From Limimaricola sp964022235 (GTDB lineage Bacteria; Pseudomonadota; Alphaproteobacteria; Rhodobacterales; Rhodobacteraceae): a stretch of 64,000 bases of DNA. The position numbers were made by a program, and so were the translations under genes. Below the pieces are notes generated by a model. The model ran no database searches, was not told the origin of the DNA, and saw only the letters and a list, made by a program, of their open reading frames with translations. The stretch is taken from positions 1 to 64,000 of the forward strand of contig NZ_CAXHZL010000013.1 of NCBI RefSeq assembly GCF_964022235.1. Reading direction: 5' to 3'. Positions 1-7,139 of the stretch are shown here, piece by piece (position 1 is the first letter of the stretch; each line of letters starts with the position of its first letter).

Positions 1-2
1 GG

Positions 3-110
3 ATCATGTCACGAGACCCCGACCGCCAGACCGCCGAAATCCAGATCCGCATCGCCATGATGAACCGCTTCTCGGCCCTCGGCAGGGCCGAGATCGAAGC
101 CGTCCGCTGA
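3..110 (+). CDS. C-terminal end (or whole) of an unidentified small protein
   Basis: The frame is open from base 3 to a TGA at 108-110. It could be a complete 34-residue peptide from the ATG at base 6 or the tail of a gene that begins before the window. The readable part is short, polar and basic, with a repeated Met pair in the middle (RIAMMNRF). I do not recognise it. No hairpin follows it, and the next feature is the tRNA on the other strand. Confidence 0.35.
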   Translation: MMSRDPDRQTAEIQIRIAMMNRFSALGRAEIEAVR

Positions 111-172
111 AGAAAGGCGGGAAAGGGGGCAGTCATGCTCAGGGCTGATTTACGCAACATCGCCGATTGAAA

Positions 173-248
173 TGGTGCCGGCTGAGGGACTCGAACCCCC
201 GACCCCCTGATTACAAATCAGACGCTCTACCAGCTGAGCTAAGCCGGC
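173..248 (-). tRNA. tRNA-Thr (anticodon UGU)
   Basis: The minus strand folds as a 76-base cloverleaf. The acceptor stem GCCGGCT pairs with AGCCGGC, followed by A and an encoded CCA. The D-arm is AGCTCAGCTGGTAGAGC and the T-loop is GGTTCGAGTCC. The anticodon arm has a loop TTTGTAA, which places TGT at positions 34-36, so it reads ACA threonine codons. The encoded CCA is normal for this group. Confidence 0.97.
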
Positions 249-412
249 CCCGACGCCGATGTATCCAGACGATGGCGGGCTGGCAAGCGGGTAGCGCCTG
301 CCAAGTGATACATCTGGCGACAAAACTCCGGGGGGATCGGGGCGGGCCACGCTGGCAACCGCCCCCTTGGGTGCTCTAGAACGAAGGCCTCAAGGCCCGC
401 AGGAGACCGCCC

Positions 413-1129
413 ATGACTGAGACCGCCGAGCAGATCCTCGTTGTCGATGACGCGCGCGATATCCGTGAGCCACTGGGGCAGTACCTAAAAAAGCAGGGCT
501 TTCGGGTGCGGCTGGCCGCCAGCGCCTCCGAGGCCCGCGGCATCGTAGAGACGGCGCGCATCGGGCTGGTGGTGCTCGACGTGATGATGCCGGGCGAAGA
601 CGGGCTGAGCCTGTGCCGCTGGCTGGTGGCGCGGGGCGGGCCACCGGTGATCCTGCTCACCGCCATGGCCGACGAGACCGACCGCATCGTCGGGCTGGAG
701 CTTGGCGCCGACGACTATGTGACCAAGCCGTTCAACCCACGCGAACTGCTTGCTCGCGTACGGGCCGTGCTGCGCCGCGCGCCGCTGGCCGCCCAGACGC
801 TGGACACGACGCCGCGCCGTTTCGCGGGCTGGACCCATGATCCGGTGGCGCGCGGCCTGCGGCATGACGACGGGCGCCAGGCCGAGCTGACATCGGGCGA
901 GAATCGCCTGCTGGGTCTGTTTCTCGACGCGCCGCGCACCGTGCTCGACCGCTCCAGGCTGCTCGACCTGATGGCCGGGCGCGAGGCCAAAGCCTATGAC
1001 CGCGCCATCGACAACCAGATCAGCCGCCTGCGTCGCAAGATCGAAGACGACCCCAAGCAGCCGCGTCTCATCGTCACCGAATGGGGCGGCGGCTACCTTC
1101 TCGCCGCCGATGTCGAGACGCCGCAATGA
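413..1129 (+). CDS. OmpR/PhoB-family response regulator
   Basis: 238 residues. The N-terminal receiver domain (about 7-120) keeps the acidic pair D12/D13, the phospho-acceptor D56 in the VLDVMMP motif, T83 and K105 in the VTKPFNP motif. The C-terminal winged helix (about 135-232) ends with the family's typical RRKIEDDP and GGGYLL signatures, so it should bind DNA as a phosphorylation-dependent transcription factor. The kinase gene follows with a 4-base ATGA overlap, making an obvious two-component pair. The target genes are not shown by the sequence. The neighbouring Mrp operon and phosphatase are candidates only by proximity. Confidence 0.95.
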   Translation: MTETAEQILVVDDARDIREPLGQYLKKQGFRVRLAASASEARGIVETARIGLVVLDVMMPGEDGLSLCRWLVARGGPPVILLTAMADETDRIVGLELGADDYVTKPFNPRELLARVRAVLRRAPLAAQTLDTTPRRFAGWTHDPVARGLRHDDGRQAELTSGENRLLGLFLDAPRTVLDRSRLLDLMAGREAKAYDRAIDNQISRLRRKIEDDPKQPRLIVTEWGGGYLLAADVETPQ

Positions 1130-2505
1130 CCGCATGGCTGATCCGGTTGCTGCCCGAAGGCCTCGCCGCGCGCTTTGCGCTGCTGCTTGCGGCGGCGCTG
1201 GTCACGGCCAACCTCGTGGCACTGGGCCTGCTGTCGTTCGAGCGCGACCGCCTTGACCGGGAGGCCGGCGCGGCGCGTGAGGTCGAGCGAATCGTGGCGC
1301 TGGTGCCAGCGATGGAGGCGCTGAACCCGCGTGTGCGCGAAGGGCTGGCGCGACAGGCCTCGACCCGGCTGGCGCGGATCAATGTCGGCCCGCAGCCACT
1401 GGTTCGCCGGCCTGCCGCACCCGATGCCGAACGCGCGCTGGCTCTACAGACCCGGCTGAATGCCGCGTTGGACGGGCGCGTGGTTCACGTCGCCATGCAT
1501 GAACGCGGACAGTTCGGAGGAACGCGCGACGGACCGACAGGCGCGCCGGGCCATGATCCGGCAATGCGGAGCGGGCCTTGGGGCATCGCCATCTCGATCG
1601 CCCTGGGGCCGGGGGGAGACGCGGGCTGGCTCAACGTGGTCACCTCGGGGCTGAGGCCCCCGACCGGCGTGCAGGAGGAGGTCTTCCTTCTGGTGCTGGG
1701 CCTGTCACTTGTCACCGTGTTGGCGGTCGGCCTGTGGTTCGTGCGGCAGCTGACGCGTCCCTTGGGCGCGCTGGCGGTGGCCGCGCGGGCCGCCGGGCGT
1801 GGTGATCGAAGCCTGCGCGTTCCAGAGACTGGCGCGCGAGAAATGCGCGCTGCGGCAGCGGCCTTCAATGACATGCAGGCACGAATTGCACGGTTCGAGG
1901 CCGAGCGTCTGCGCACCCTTGCTGCAGTGGGGCATGACCTGCGTACGCCGATCACGAGCCTGCGCATTCGCGCCGAGATGCTCGACGAAGATGAGGGCAC
2001 GCCGATGATCCGTACGCTCGACGAGATGGCGGTGATGGCCGAGGGGCTGGTGACCTTCGCCAAGAGCGGCCACGACGGCGAGGCCTCGGGCGAGGTCGAC
2101 CTCGGCGCTCTCTTGGCAAGGCTATGCGAAGAGCGCGGAGCCAGTTTCGAGGGTGGTGCCGCGCCTGTGGTCAAGGGACGCCCCGTGGCGTTGTCACGTG
2201 CCTTCGGCAACCTTATCGACAACGCGATCCGCTATGGCGGGGCGGCGCGCGTGGCTCTGTCACAGGATCGCGGGCAGGCGGTGGTGCGCATCGTCGATGG
2301 CGGTCCCGGCATCCCCGAGGCGCGCCTGGAAGGCATGTTCGAGCCCTTCGTTCGCGGTGAGGACAGCCGCAGTCACGATACCGGCGGGGCCGGGCTGGGC
2401 CTGTCGATCACCCGCACGATCATCCGCGCCCATGGCGGAGAGATCACGCTATCAAACCGGACGCCGCATGGCCTCGAAGCGCGGGTGGAGCTGCCGCTTC
2501 CCTAG
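1126..2505 (+). CDS. Membrane sensor histidine kinase partner of the upstream regulator
   Basis: 459 residues when started at the ATG that overlaps the regulator's stop codon. An upstream in-frame start would lie inside the regulator. Two membrane segments (about 16-37 and 186-206) enclose a periplasmic sensor of about 150 residues with no domain I recognise. A HAMP linker follows, then a HisKA domain with the phospho-accepting H270 in GHDLRTPI. The ATPase domain has an N box (NLIDNAIRYGG), a G1 box (DGGPGIP), an F box (FEPFVRG) and a G2 box (GAGLGLS). All catalytic elements are intact. The stop overlaps the stop of the convergent phosphatase gene. Confidence 0.95.
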   Translation: MTAWLIRLLPEGLAARFALLLAAALVTANLVALGLLSFERDRLDREAGAAREVERIVALVPAMEALNPRVREGLARQASTRLARINVGPQPLVRRPAAPDAERALALQTRLNAALDGRVVHVAMHERGQFGGTRDGPTGAPGHDPAMRSGPWGIAISIALGPGGDAGWLNVVTSGLRPPTGVQEEVFLLVLGLSLVTVLAVGLWFVRQLTRPLGALAVAARAAGRGDRSLRVPETGAREMRAAAAAFNDMQARIARFEAERLRTLAAVGHDLRTPITSLRIRAEMLDEDEGTPMIRTLDEMAVMAEGLVTFAKSGHDGEASGEVDLGALLARLCEERGASFEGGAAPVVKGRPVALSRAFGNLIDNAIRYGGAARVALSQDRGQAVVRIVDGGPGIPEARLEGMFEPFVRGEDSRSHDTGGAGLGLSITRTIIRAHGGEITLSNRTPHGLEARVELPLP

Positions 2506-3920
2506 ATCGCCAGCGGCGGCGTCGGACCGCTCTCCTCGAGATGCCACACGGCGCTCCAGTCGTCGGCCCGCCGCTCCAGTACGAGGAAATTACGCTCGGC
2601 CACGTAGCGCCGCCGCATTCCCGGCGGCGGCAGGATGCGGATCCCGTGACCGGAAAGCGGCCCTTCGCCGAGCCACGCCAGCCAGCCCAGACCCCGCGCA
2701 TAGCCCTTGGGCGGTGCGCGATGCGCGATGCCGGAGGCCACGAGTTGATGCACCGGGCCGGGCGTGGCCGCCATCTCGGCGCGGGTGGCAAGGTGGATCT
2801 CGCCCGAGAGGACCGTCACCGGGCCTTGCGCGCGAAGCTTCAGCACCGCGCGCAAGGCCCGCTTCCAGTCCTCGCGATGCGCCCGGCTTTGCCACTGGTC
2901 TCGCAGGTCGTCCTCGTATTTCTGCATCCCGGGCCAGAGCCACATCACAGCCTCAACCAGAGACAGGCGTGGGCCAAGGAGCGGCACCGACGACAGGATC
3001 AACCTGCGCCCCGGCTCAGGCGAAGGGTCCTCCAGCAGCTGCCAGCCCGCTTCGCCCATGACACGCCTGCGGCCCCGTTCCGAGCGCAGGTCAGGCGCCA
3101 TCAGCGTCACCCCGGGCAGGCGCCGCTGCCAGCCGAGCTGCGCGCCGGTGGGATCGACGAAGATCTCCGGCACATCGGCCTCCACCGCGCCGTGCTGGAA
3201 CAGAAGATACATCTCGCGTGCCACCGAAAACAGCGTGCGGCCCACGGCGCTGTTGGTGGCCTCGACTGGAAGCGACCCCCAGCCGTCGCAGATGTCGTGA
3301 TCGTCCCAGACCGCCAACGTCGGCACCCGCGATGCGAGATGTCCGAAGGCGGGCGAGGCGAGGCCGCGCATGTAGCGCTCCACGAAGCCCGCCCGCAGAT
3401 GCGCGGACAATCCGGCGAGGTCGGCCTCGGTCGTGCTGTTTGGGAGATCCTCGGGCCAGCCTTCGCTGAGGGGATGGCCCGTGGTCACCTCGTCGGCATA
3501 GATCTGGTCGCCGCCCTGCAGCAGCGCGGCGAAGGGTCGGATTTCGTCCTGCGCGCGCATGGCCTCCCACATCGCGTCGCGCTCGGCTGGATCGCGGCCC
3601 ATGTCGCCGATTTCCTCCCCGTTGCACGACAGGAAGGCAAAGCGCAGATCGCCGGTGAGGTCGGTCTCGACCGCGTATTGCGCGCCCTCGAAGCCATAGC
3701 CGCGATCCTGAGCGCCGAGACGGAAGTCGAAGCGCCAGACAGCCAGCCCTTCGAGCGACGCGATGCACCGTGCTGCATGATCGATATCGCCGGCGCGCAG
3801 CGTTCCACAAGACTCGCCCTCGGGGCGGATCACTACGGCGGCGAGACGCAGCCCTTCGGCGTCATGGTCGCGAAGATGCAGGATCGGCCCCGCACGGCGG
3901 AGGTCTGGTGTCTTGGTCAC
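2502..3920 (-). CDS. PhoD-like metallophosphatase (alkaline phosphatase D family)
   Basis: 472 residues, with a GTG start preceded by GAGGAG. The metal-binding signatures of PhoD-type phosphodiesterases/phosphatases are visible: GDQIYADE, VWDDHDICDGWGS and, near the end, LSGEIHLATRAEMA. The protein lacks a clear signal peptide or twin-arginine motif, so it may act in the cytoplasm, unlike classical secreted PhoD. The substrate is unknown. It is separated from the downstream-oriented Mrp operon by a short gap, and the gene ends in a tail-to-tail overlap with the histidine kinase. Confidence 0.85.
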   Translation of the reverse strand: MTKTPDLRRAGPILHLRDHDAEGLRLAAVVIRPEGESCGTLRAGDIDHAARCIASLEGLAVWRFDFRLGAQDRGYGFEGAQYAVETDLTGDLRFAFLSCNGEEIGDMGRDPAERDAMWEAMRAQDEIRPFAALLQGGDQIYADEVTTGHPLSEGWPEDLPNSTTEADLAGLSAHLRAGFVERYMRGLASPAFGHLASRVPTLAVWDDHDICDGWGSLPVEATNSAVGRTLFSVAREMYLLFQHGAVEADVPEIFVDPTGAQLGWQRRLPGVTLMAPDLRSERGRRRVMGEAGWQLLEDPSPEPGRRLILSSVPLLGPRLSLVEAVMWLWPGMQKYEDDLRDQWQSRAHREDWKRALRAVLKLRAQGPVTVLSGEIHLATRAEMAATPGPVHQLVASGIAHRAPPKGYARGLGWLAWLGEGPLSGHGIRILPPPGMRRRYVAERNFLVLERRADDWSAVWHLEESGPTPPLAI

Positions 3921-3954
3921 GTCGCACTCCTCGGCCCCGGCGGGGCCGGGCGCG

Positions 3955-4314
3955 TCAATTTTCCGAATAGGTCGCCCAGCTGTCCTCGGCGGGCGGCGGC
4001 GGCAATTCCTTGCCCCCGCGTTGCCGATGCAAATGCACCTTGGCGATAAAATTTCCAGAGATCGGTGCCGTGACGAAGAGAAACGCCATCACCAGAAGCT
4101 CGTGCAGCGACGCCTCGCCAAAGGCGAAACCATGGATCATCGAGGCCAGCAGCAGCGAGCCCACGCCCAGCGTCGAGGCCTTGGTTGGCGCATGCAGCCG
4201 CTTCATCGGCTGGTCGAGCTTGAGCAGCCCGTAGGAGCCGATCAGCGTGAAGGCCGCGCCGATCATCAGCAGCGCCGCGACGAGAAGCTCGATCAGATAC
4301 ATGCCCCCGGTCAT
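3955..4314 (-). CDS. mrpG: Mrp antiporter subunit G
   Basis: 119 residues with three membrane segments and the family motif around LLKLDQPMKRLHAPTKASTLG. It is the last gene of the Mrp operon and its ATG overlaps the stop of mrpF (ATGA). MrpG is a small structural subunit of the multi-protein cation/proton antiporter. All six cistrons of the operon are needed for activity in characterised systems. Length and order match group 2 (Pha-type) operons of alphaproteobacteria. Confidence 0.93.
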   Translation of the reverse strand: MTGGMYLIELLVAALLMIGAAFTLIGSYGLLKLDQPMKRLHAPTKASTLGVGSLLLASMIHGFAFGEASLHELLVMAFLFVTAPISGNFIAKVHLHRQRGGKELPPPPAEDSWATYSEN

Positions 4315-4580
4315 TCGATGATGTCCCCGCGCAGCACGAAGCGCGCCAGCGCCACGGTCGACACGAAGCCGAGCATGGCGAAGATCAGCGCGCTTTCGAA
4401 ATAGATCTGCGTGCCCCAGAGCATCCCGAGTAGGATGATCAGGCCGATGGCGTTGATCACCATGGTGTCGAGCGCGAGGATGCGGTCGCCGGTGTGCGGC
4501 CCGATAACGAGGCGGACCATGGCGAGAAGCTGCGCGAGCCCGACCGCGCCGATGGCGATATAGAGGACGGTGTCGATCAT
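4311..4580 (-). CDS. mrpF: Mrp antiporter subunit F
   Basis: 89 residues, three predicted membrane helices, with the conserved segment around RLVIGPHTGDRILALDTM that is typical of MrpF/PhaF. Start and stop overlap the neighbouring mrpE and mrpG by four bases, which suggests translational coupling. In related systems this subunit helps form the membrane interface between the D and G subunits. Confidence 0.94.
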   Translation of the reverse strand: MIDTVLYIAIGAVGLAQLLAMVRLVIGPHTGDRILALDTMVINAIGLIILLGMLWGTQIYFESALIFAMLGFVSTVALARFVLRGDIIE

Positions 4581-5080
4581 TCGAAGATCTCCTTCAACCG
4601 GCGCTCATAGCGGGACTTGATGTCGTCGCGCACCGCGTCGGGGTCGGCGGCGTCGAGCGCGTGAACCAGAAGCGCAGAGCCATCGGCCGAGAGGTCGGCG
4701 CTGACGGTGCCGGGGGTGAGGGTGATGGTCCCGGCGAGCAGGGTGATCGCCTCGGGAGAGCGCAGGTCGAGCGGGATCCGCACCCAGTTCGGTGCCATGT
4801 CGGCGTTGCGTTTGAACAGGACGATCATCGCCACCTGCACATTGGCGACAATGATGTCCCAGATCACGAGGATCATGTAGGACACCAGCCGCCAGGGCCG
4901 TCCGATCCGGGGCCGGTCGGGCCAGTAGGCGGCGGTGGAGATCGGGATCAGCAGGCCGAGGATCACGCCGAAGACCACGGTGCCGAGGCTGAGATCGTTG
5001 ATCAGCAGGCACCAGACGATCACCAGCAGCGTCGACAGCAATGGGTGGGGCAAAAGCTTTCGGGTCACGCGCCTCGACAT
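4577..5080 (-). CDS. mrpE: Mrp antiporter subunit E
   Basis: 167 residues when started at the ATG one base after the mrpD stop. Longer in-frame starts would run into mrpD. Two or three hydrophobic segments near the N terminus are followed by a cytosolic domain with the family sequence ITLTPGTVSADLS. MrpE is required for assembly of the complex in characterised homologues. The gene lies between mrpD and mrpF in the usual order. Confidence 0.93.
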   Translation of the reverse strand: MSRRVTRKLLPHPLLSTLLVIVWCLLINDLSLGTVVFGVILGLLIPISTAAYWPDRPRIGRPWRLVSYMILVIWDIIVANVQVAMIVLFKRNADMAPNWVRIPLDLRSPEAITLLAGTITLTPGTVSADLSADGSALLVHALDAADPDAVRDDIKSRYERRLKEIFE

Positions 5081-5081
5081 C

Positions 5082-6770
5082 TCAGTGGTCCTCCCCGGTG
5101 TCGTCGACGGCCTCGTCGCCATGGCTTGTCTCGGTCTCACCCTCAACGCCGTGATCTCCCTCTGCGGCGTGCGGATCTTCCTTGATCTGCTTGCCCGGCG
5201 TGGTCAGCACCAGCTCGATGTAGGGCGCGGGCGCGAAGAGCTGCGCCGCCGTCGCCGTGAGCACCCGGTTGACCGGCCCTGCAAAGGCGGTGAGCGCGAT
5301 GAGCAGCGCGATCAGCCCGCCGATGGCGATCATCGGCAGCACCGGGCGCGGTCCGATCGGGCCACGGGTCGAACCGGGCTGCGCGGTCTCGTCCTCGATC
5401 TCGGGGGCGGTTTCGCAGTCCACCCGACCGTCGGGTCCGTCCTGATGCGCCTTCCAGAAGATCAACGAGCCCGCGCGGGAAAAGCCCACGACGGCCACGA
5501 GCGATCCCGACAGCACCACCGCCCAGACCCACCAGACCAGCGGGCTGGCACCGGCGGCATCGAGGATCAGGAGCTTGCCCAGAAAGCCCGACAGTGGCGG
5601 TAGGCCGGTCATGGCGATGGCCGCGACGAAGAACATCCCCGCGATCAGCGCGCCGCCCTCGATCGGGCGGCCATGCACGAGGAACGGCCCAGCCGCTCCG
5701 CGACGGTCCTTGATCTCGTCAACCAGCAGAAACAGCGCCGCCGTCGCGAAGGTCGAGTGAATCGCGTAGTAGAGCGCGGCGGCGATGCCCTCGGGCGTGA
5801 AGACCGACACGGCGCTCAGCAGCAGGCCCATCGAGCCGATCACCGAGAACGCGATGAGCCGGTCGATCCGCCTTGCGCCCAGCACGCCGATCATGCCGAG
5901 CACCAGCGTCAACAGGGCGGCAGGCAGGAGCCATGTGTCGAACAGCCCTTGGGTGATCTCGAGATCGGGAGGGAAAACCAAGGTGTAGAAGCGGATGATG
6001 CCATAGGCGCCCACCTTGGTCATGATCGCGAAGAGAGCCGCGACGGGAGCAGGAGCATGGGCATAGCTGTCGGGCAGCCAGAAGTGCAGCGGCAGCACTG
6101 CGGCCTTGATCGCGAACACCATCAGCAAGAGCACCGCCGCGACGCGGATGCCCCCCGAAGCAGAGGCGTCCAACTCAGCCACGCGGCCCGCGAGATCGGC
6201 CATGTTGAGCGTGCCGGTCTGGGCATAGATCGTGCCGAGCGCAAAGAGAAAGAGCGTGGAGCCAAGCAGGTTGTAGAGCACGTATTGCGTGCCCGCGCGC
6301 AGCCTCTCGCGCCCTCCCGAGTGGATCATCAACCCGTAGGAAGCGATGAGCAGCACTTCGAAGAAGACGAACAGGTTGAAGGCGTCACCAGTAAGGAAGG
6401 CGCCGAGGATGCCCATGAGCTGAAACTGGAACAGCGGGTGGAAATGCCGCCCCCGCGCGTCCCAGCCCGAGCCCATCGCGTAAAGAAGAACCAACGGCGC
6501 CAGCAGCGTCGTCAGCAGAACCATCAGCGTGGAGAGCCTATCGGCCACCAGCACGATGCCGAAAGGCGCGGGCCAGTTGCCGAGCTGGTAGAGCGTGATC
6601 GTGCCGTCCGAGGCCTGCCAGAACAGGCCGACCGCAACAGCCGTGAGCGCCAGCGCGCCCGCCATCGACAGCGCGCGCTGCACCACGATGTGCTCGCGGA
6701 CCATCAACACGAGGATCGCGGCCAGCATCGCGGGCAGCACGACGGGAATGATCAACCAATGGCTCATCAT
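5082..6770 (-). CDS. mrpD: Mrp antiporter subunit D (NuoN/NuoM-like)
   Basis: 562 residues with about 14 membrane helices. It carries the proton-pumping-type antiporter core shared with complex I subunits, including the lysine-containing AIKAAVLPLHFWLPDSYAHAP helix and a following TKVGAYG motif. It is longer than the usual roughly 500 residues because of a charged His/Asp/Glu-rich C-terminal tail (last 45 residues) that may be cytosolic. Two adjacent ATG codons are possible starts. The first overlaps the mrpC stop. Confidence 0.95.
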   Translation of the reverse strand: MMSHWLIIPVVLPAMLAAILVLMVREHIVVQRALSMAGALALTAVAVGLFWQASDGTITLYQLGNWPAPFGIVLVADRLSTLMVLLTTLLAPLVLLYAMGSGWDARGRHFHPLFQFQLMGILGAFLTGDAFNLFVFFEVLLIASYGLMIHSGGRERLRAGTQYVLYNLLGSTLFLFALGTIYAQTGTLNMADLAGRVAELDASASGGIRVAAVLLLMVFAIKAAVLPLHFWLPDSYAHAPAPVAALFAIMTKVGAYGIIRFYTLVFPPDLEITQGLFDTWLLPAALLTLVLGMIGVLGARRIDRLIAFSVIGSMGLLLSAVSVFTPEGIAAALYYAIHSTFATAALFLLVDEIKDRRGAAGPFLVHGRPIEGGALIAGMFFVAAIAMTGLPPLSGFLGKLLILDAAGASPLVWWVWAVVLSGSLVAVVGFSRAGSLIFWKAHQDGPDGRVDCETAPEIEDETAQPGSTRGPIGPRPVLPMIAIGGLIALLIALTAFAGPVNRVLTATAAQLFAPAPYIELVLTTPGKQIKEDPHAAEGDHGVEGETETSHGDEAVDDTGEDH

Positions 6771-7138
6771 GCGTCTCCTTCGGGCATCGAGGGGCTGCGC
6801 GCGTCGCCGTTCGAGACGGCGGGCCGATCGACGAGATCGTCGTCCGACGACAGCCAGCTTCCCAGCGCCATGATCACCACGACCGCCGTCATGCCAAAGG
6901 AGATGACGATGGCCGTCAGCACCAGAGCCTGCGGCAGCGGATCGGTGTAGCGTGTGGCCCCATCGCGCAGGACCGGCGGTGCGTTCATCGCCAGCCGCCC
7001 CGAGGCGAAGAGAAACACGTTCACGGCATAGCTCAGGAGCGAGGTGCCGATGATCACCGGAAAGGTCCGCAGGCGCAGCACCATGTAGATGCCCGCCGCG
7101 GTCAGCACGCCGACGGCGGATGCGATCAGGAGTTCCAT
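6767..7138 (-). CDS. mrpC: Mrp antiporter subunit C (NuoK-like)
   Basis: 123 residues from the ATG just after the mrpA stop. It has three membrane helices and the NuoK-like pattern with TDPLPQALVLTAIVI, which is a signature of MrpC. The extra N-terminal codons available upstream lie within mrpA and were not used. The gene is coupled to mrpD through an ATGA overlap. It is expected to form part of the ion path beside the A and D subunits. Confidence 0.94.
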   Translation of the reverse strand: MELLIASAVGVLTAAGIYMVLRLRTFPVIIGTSLLSYAVNVFLFASGRLAMNAPPVLRDGATRYTDPLPQALVLTAIVISFGMTAVVVIMALGSWLSSDDDLVDRPAVSNGDARSPSMPEGDA

Positions 7139-7139
7139 G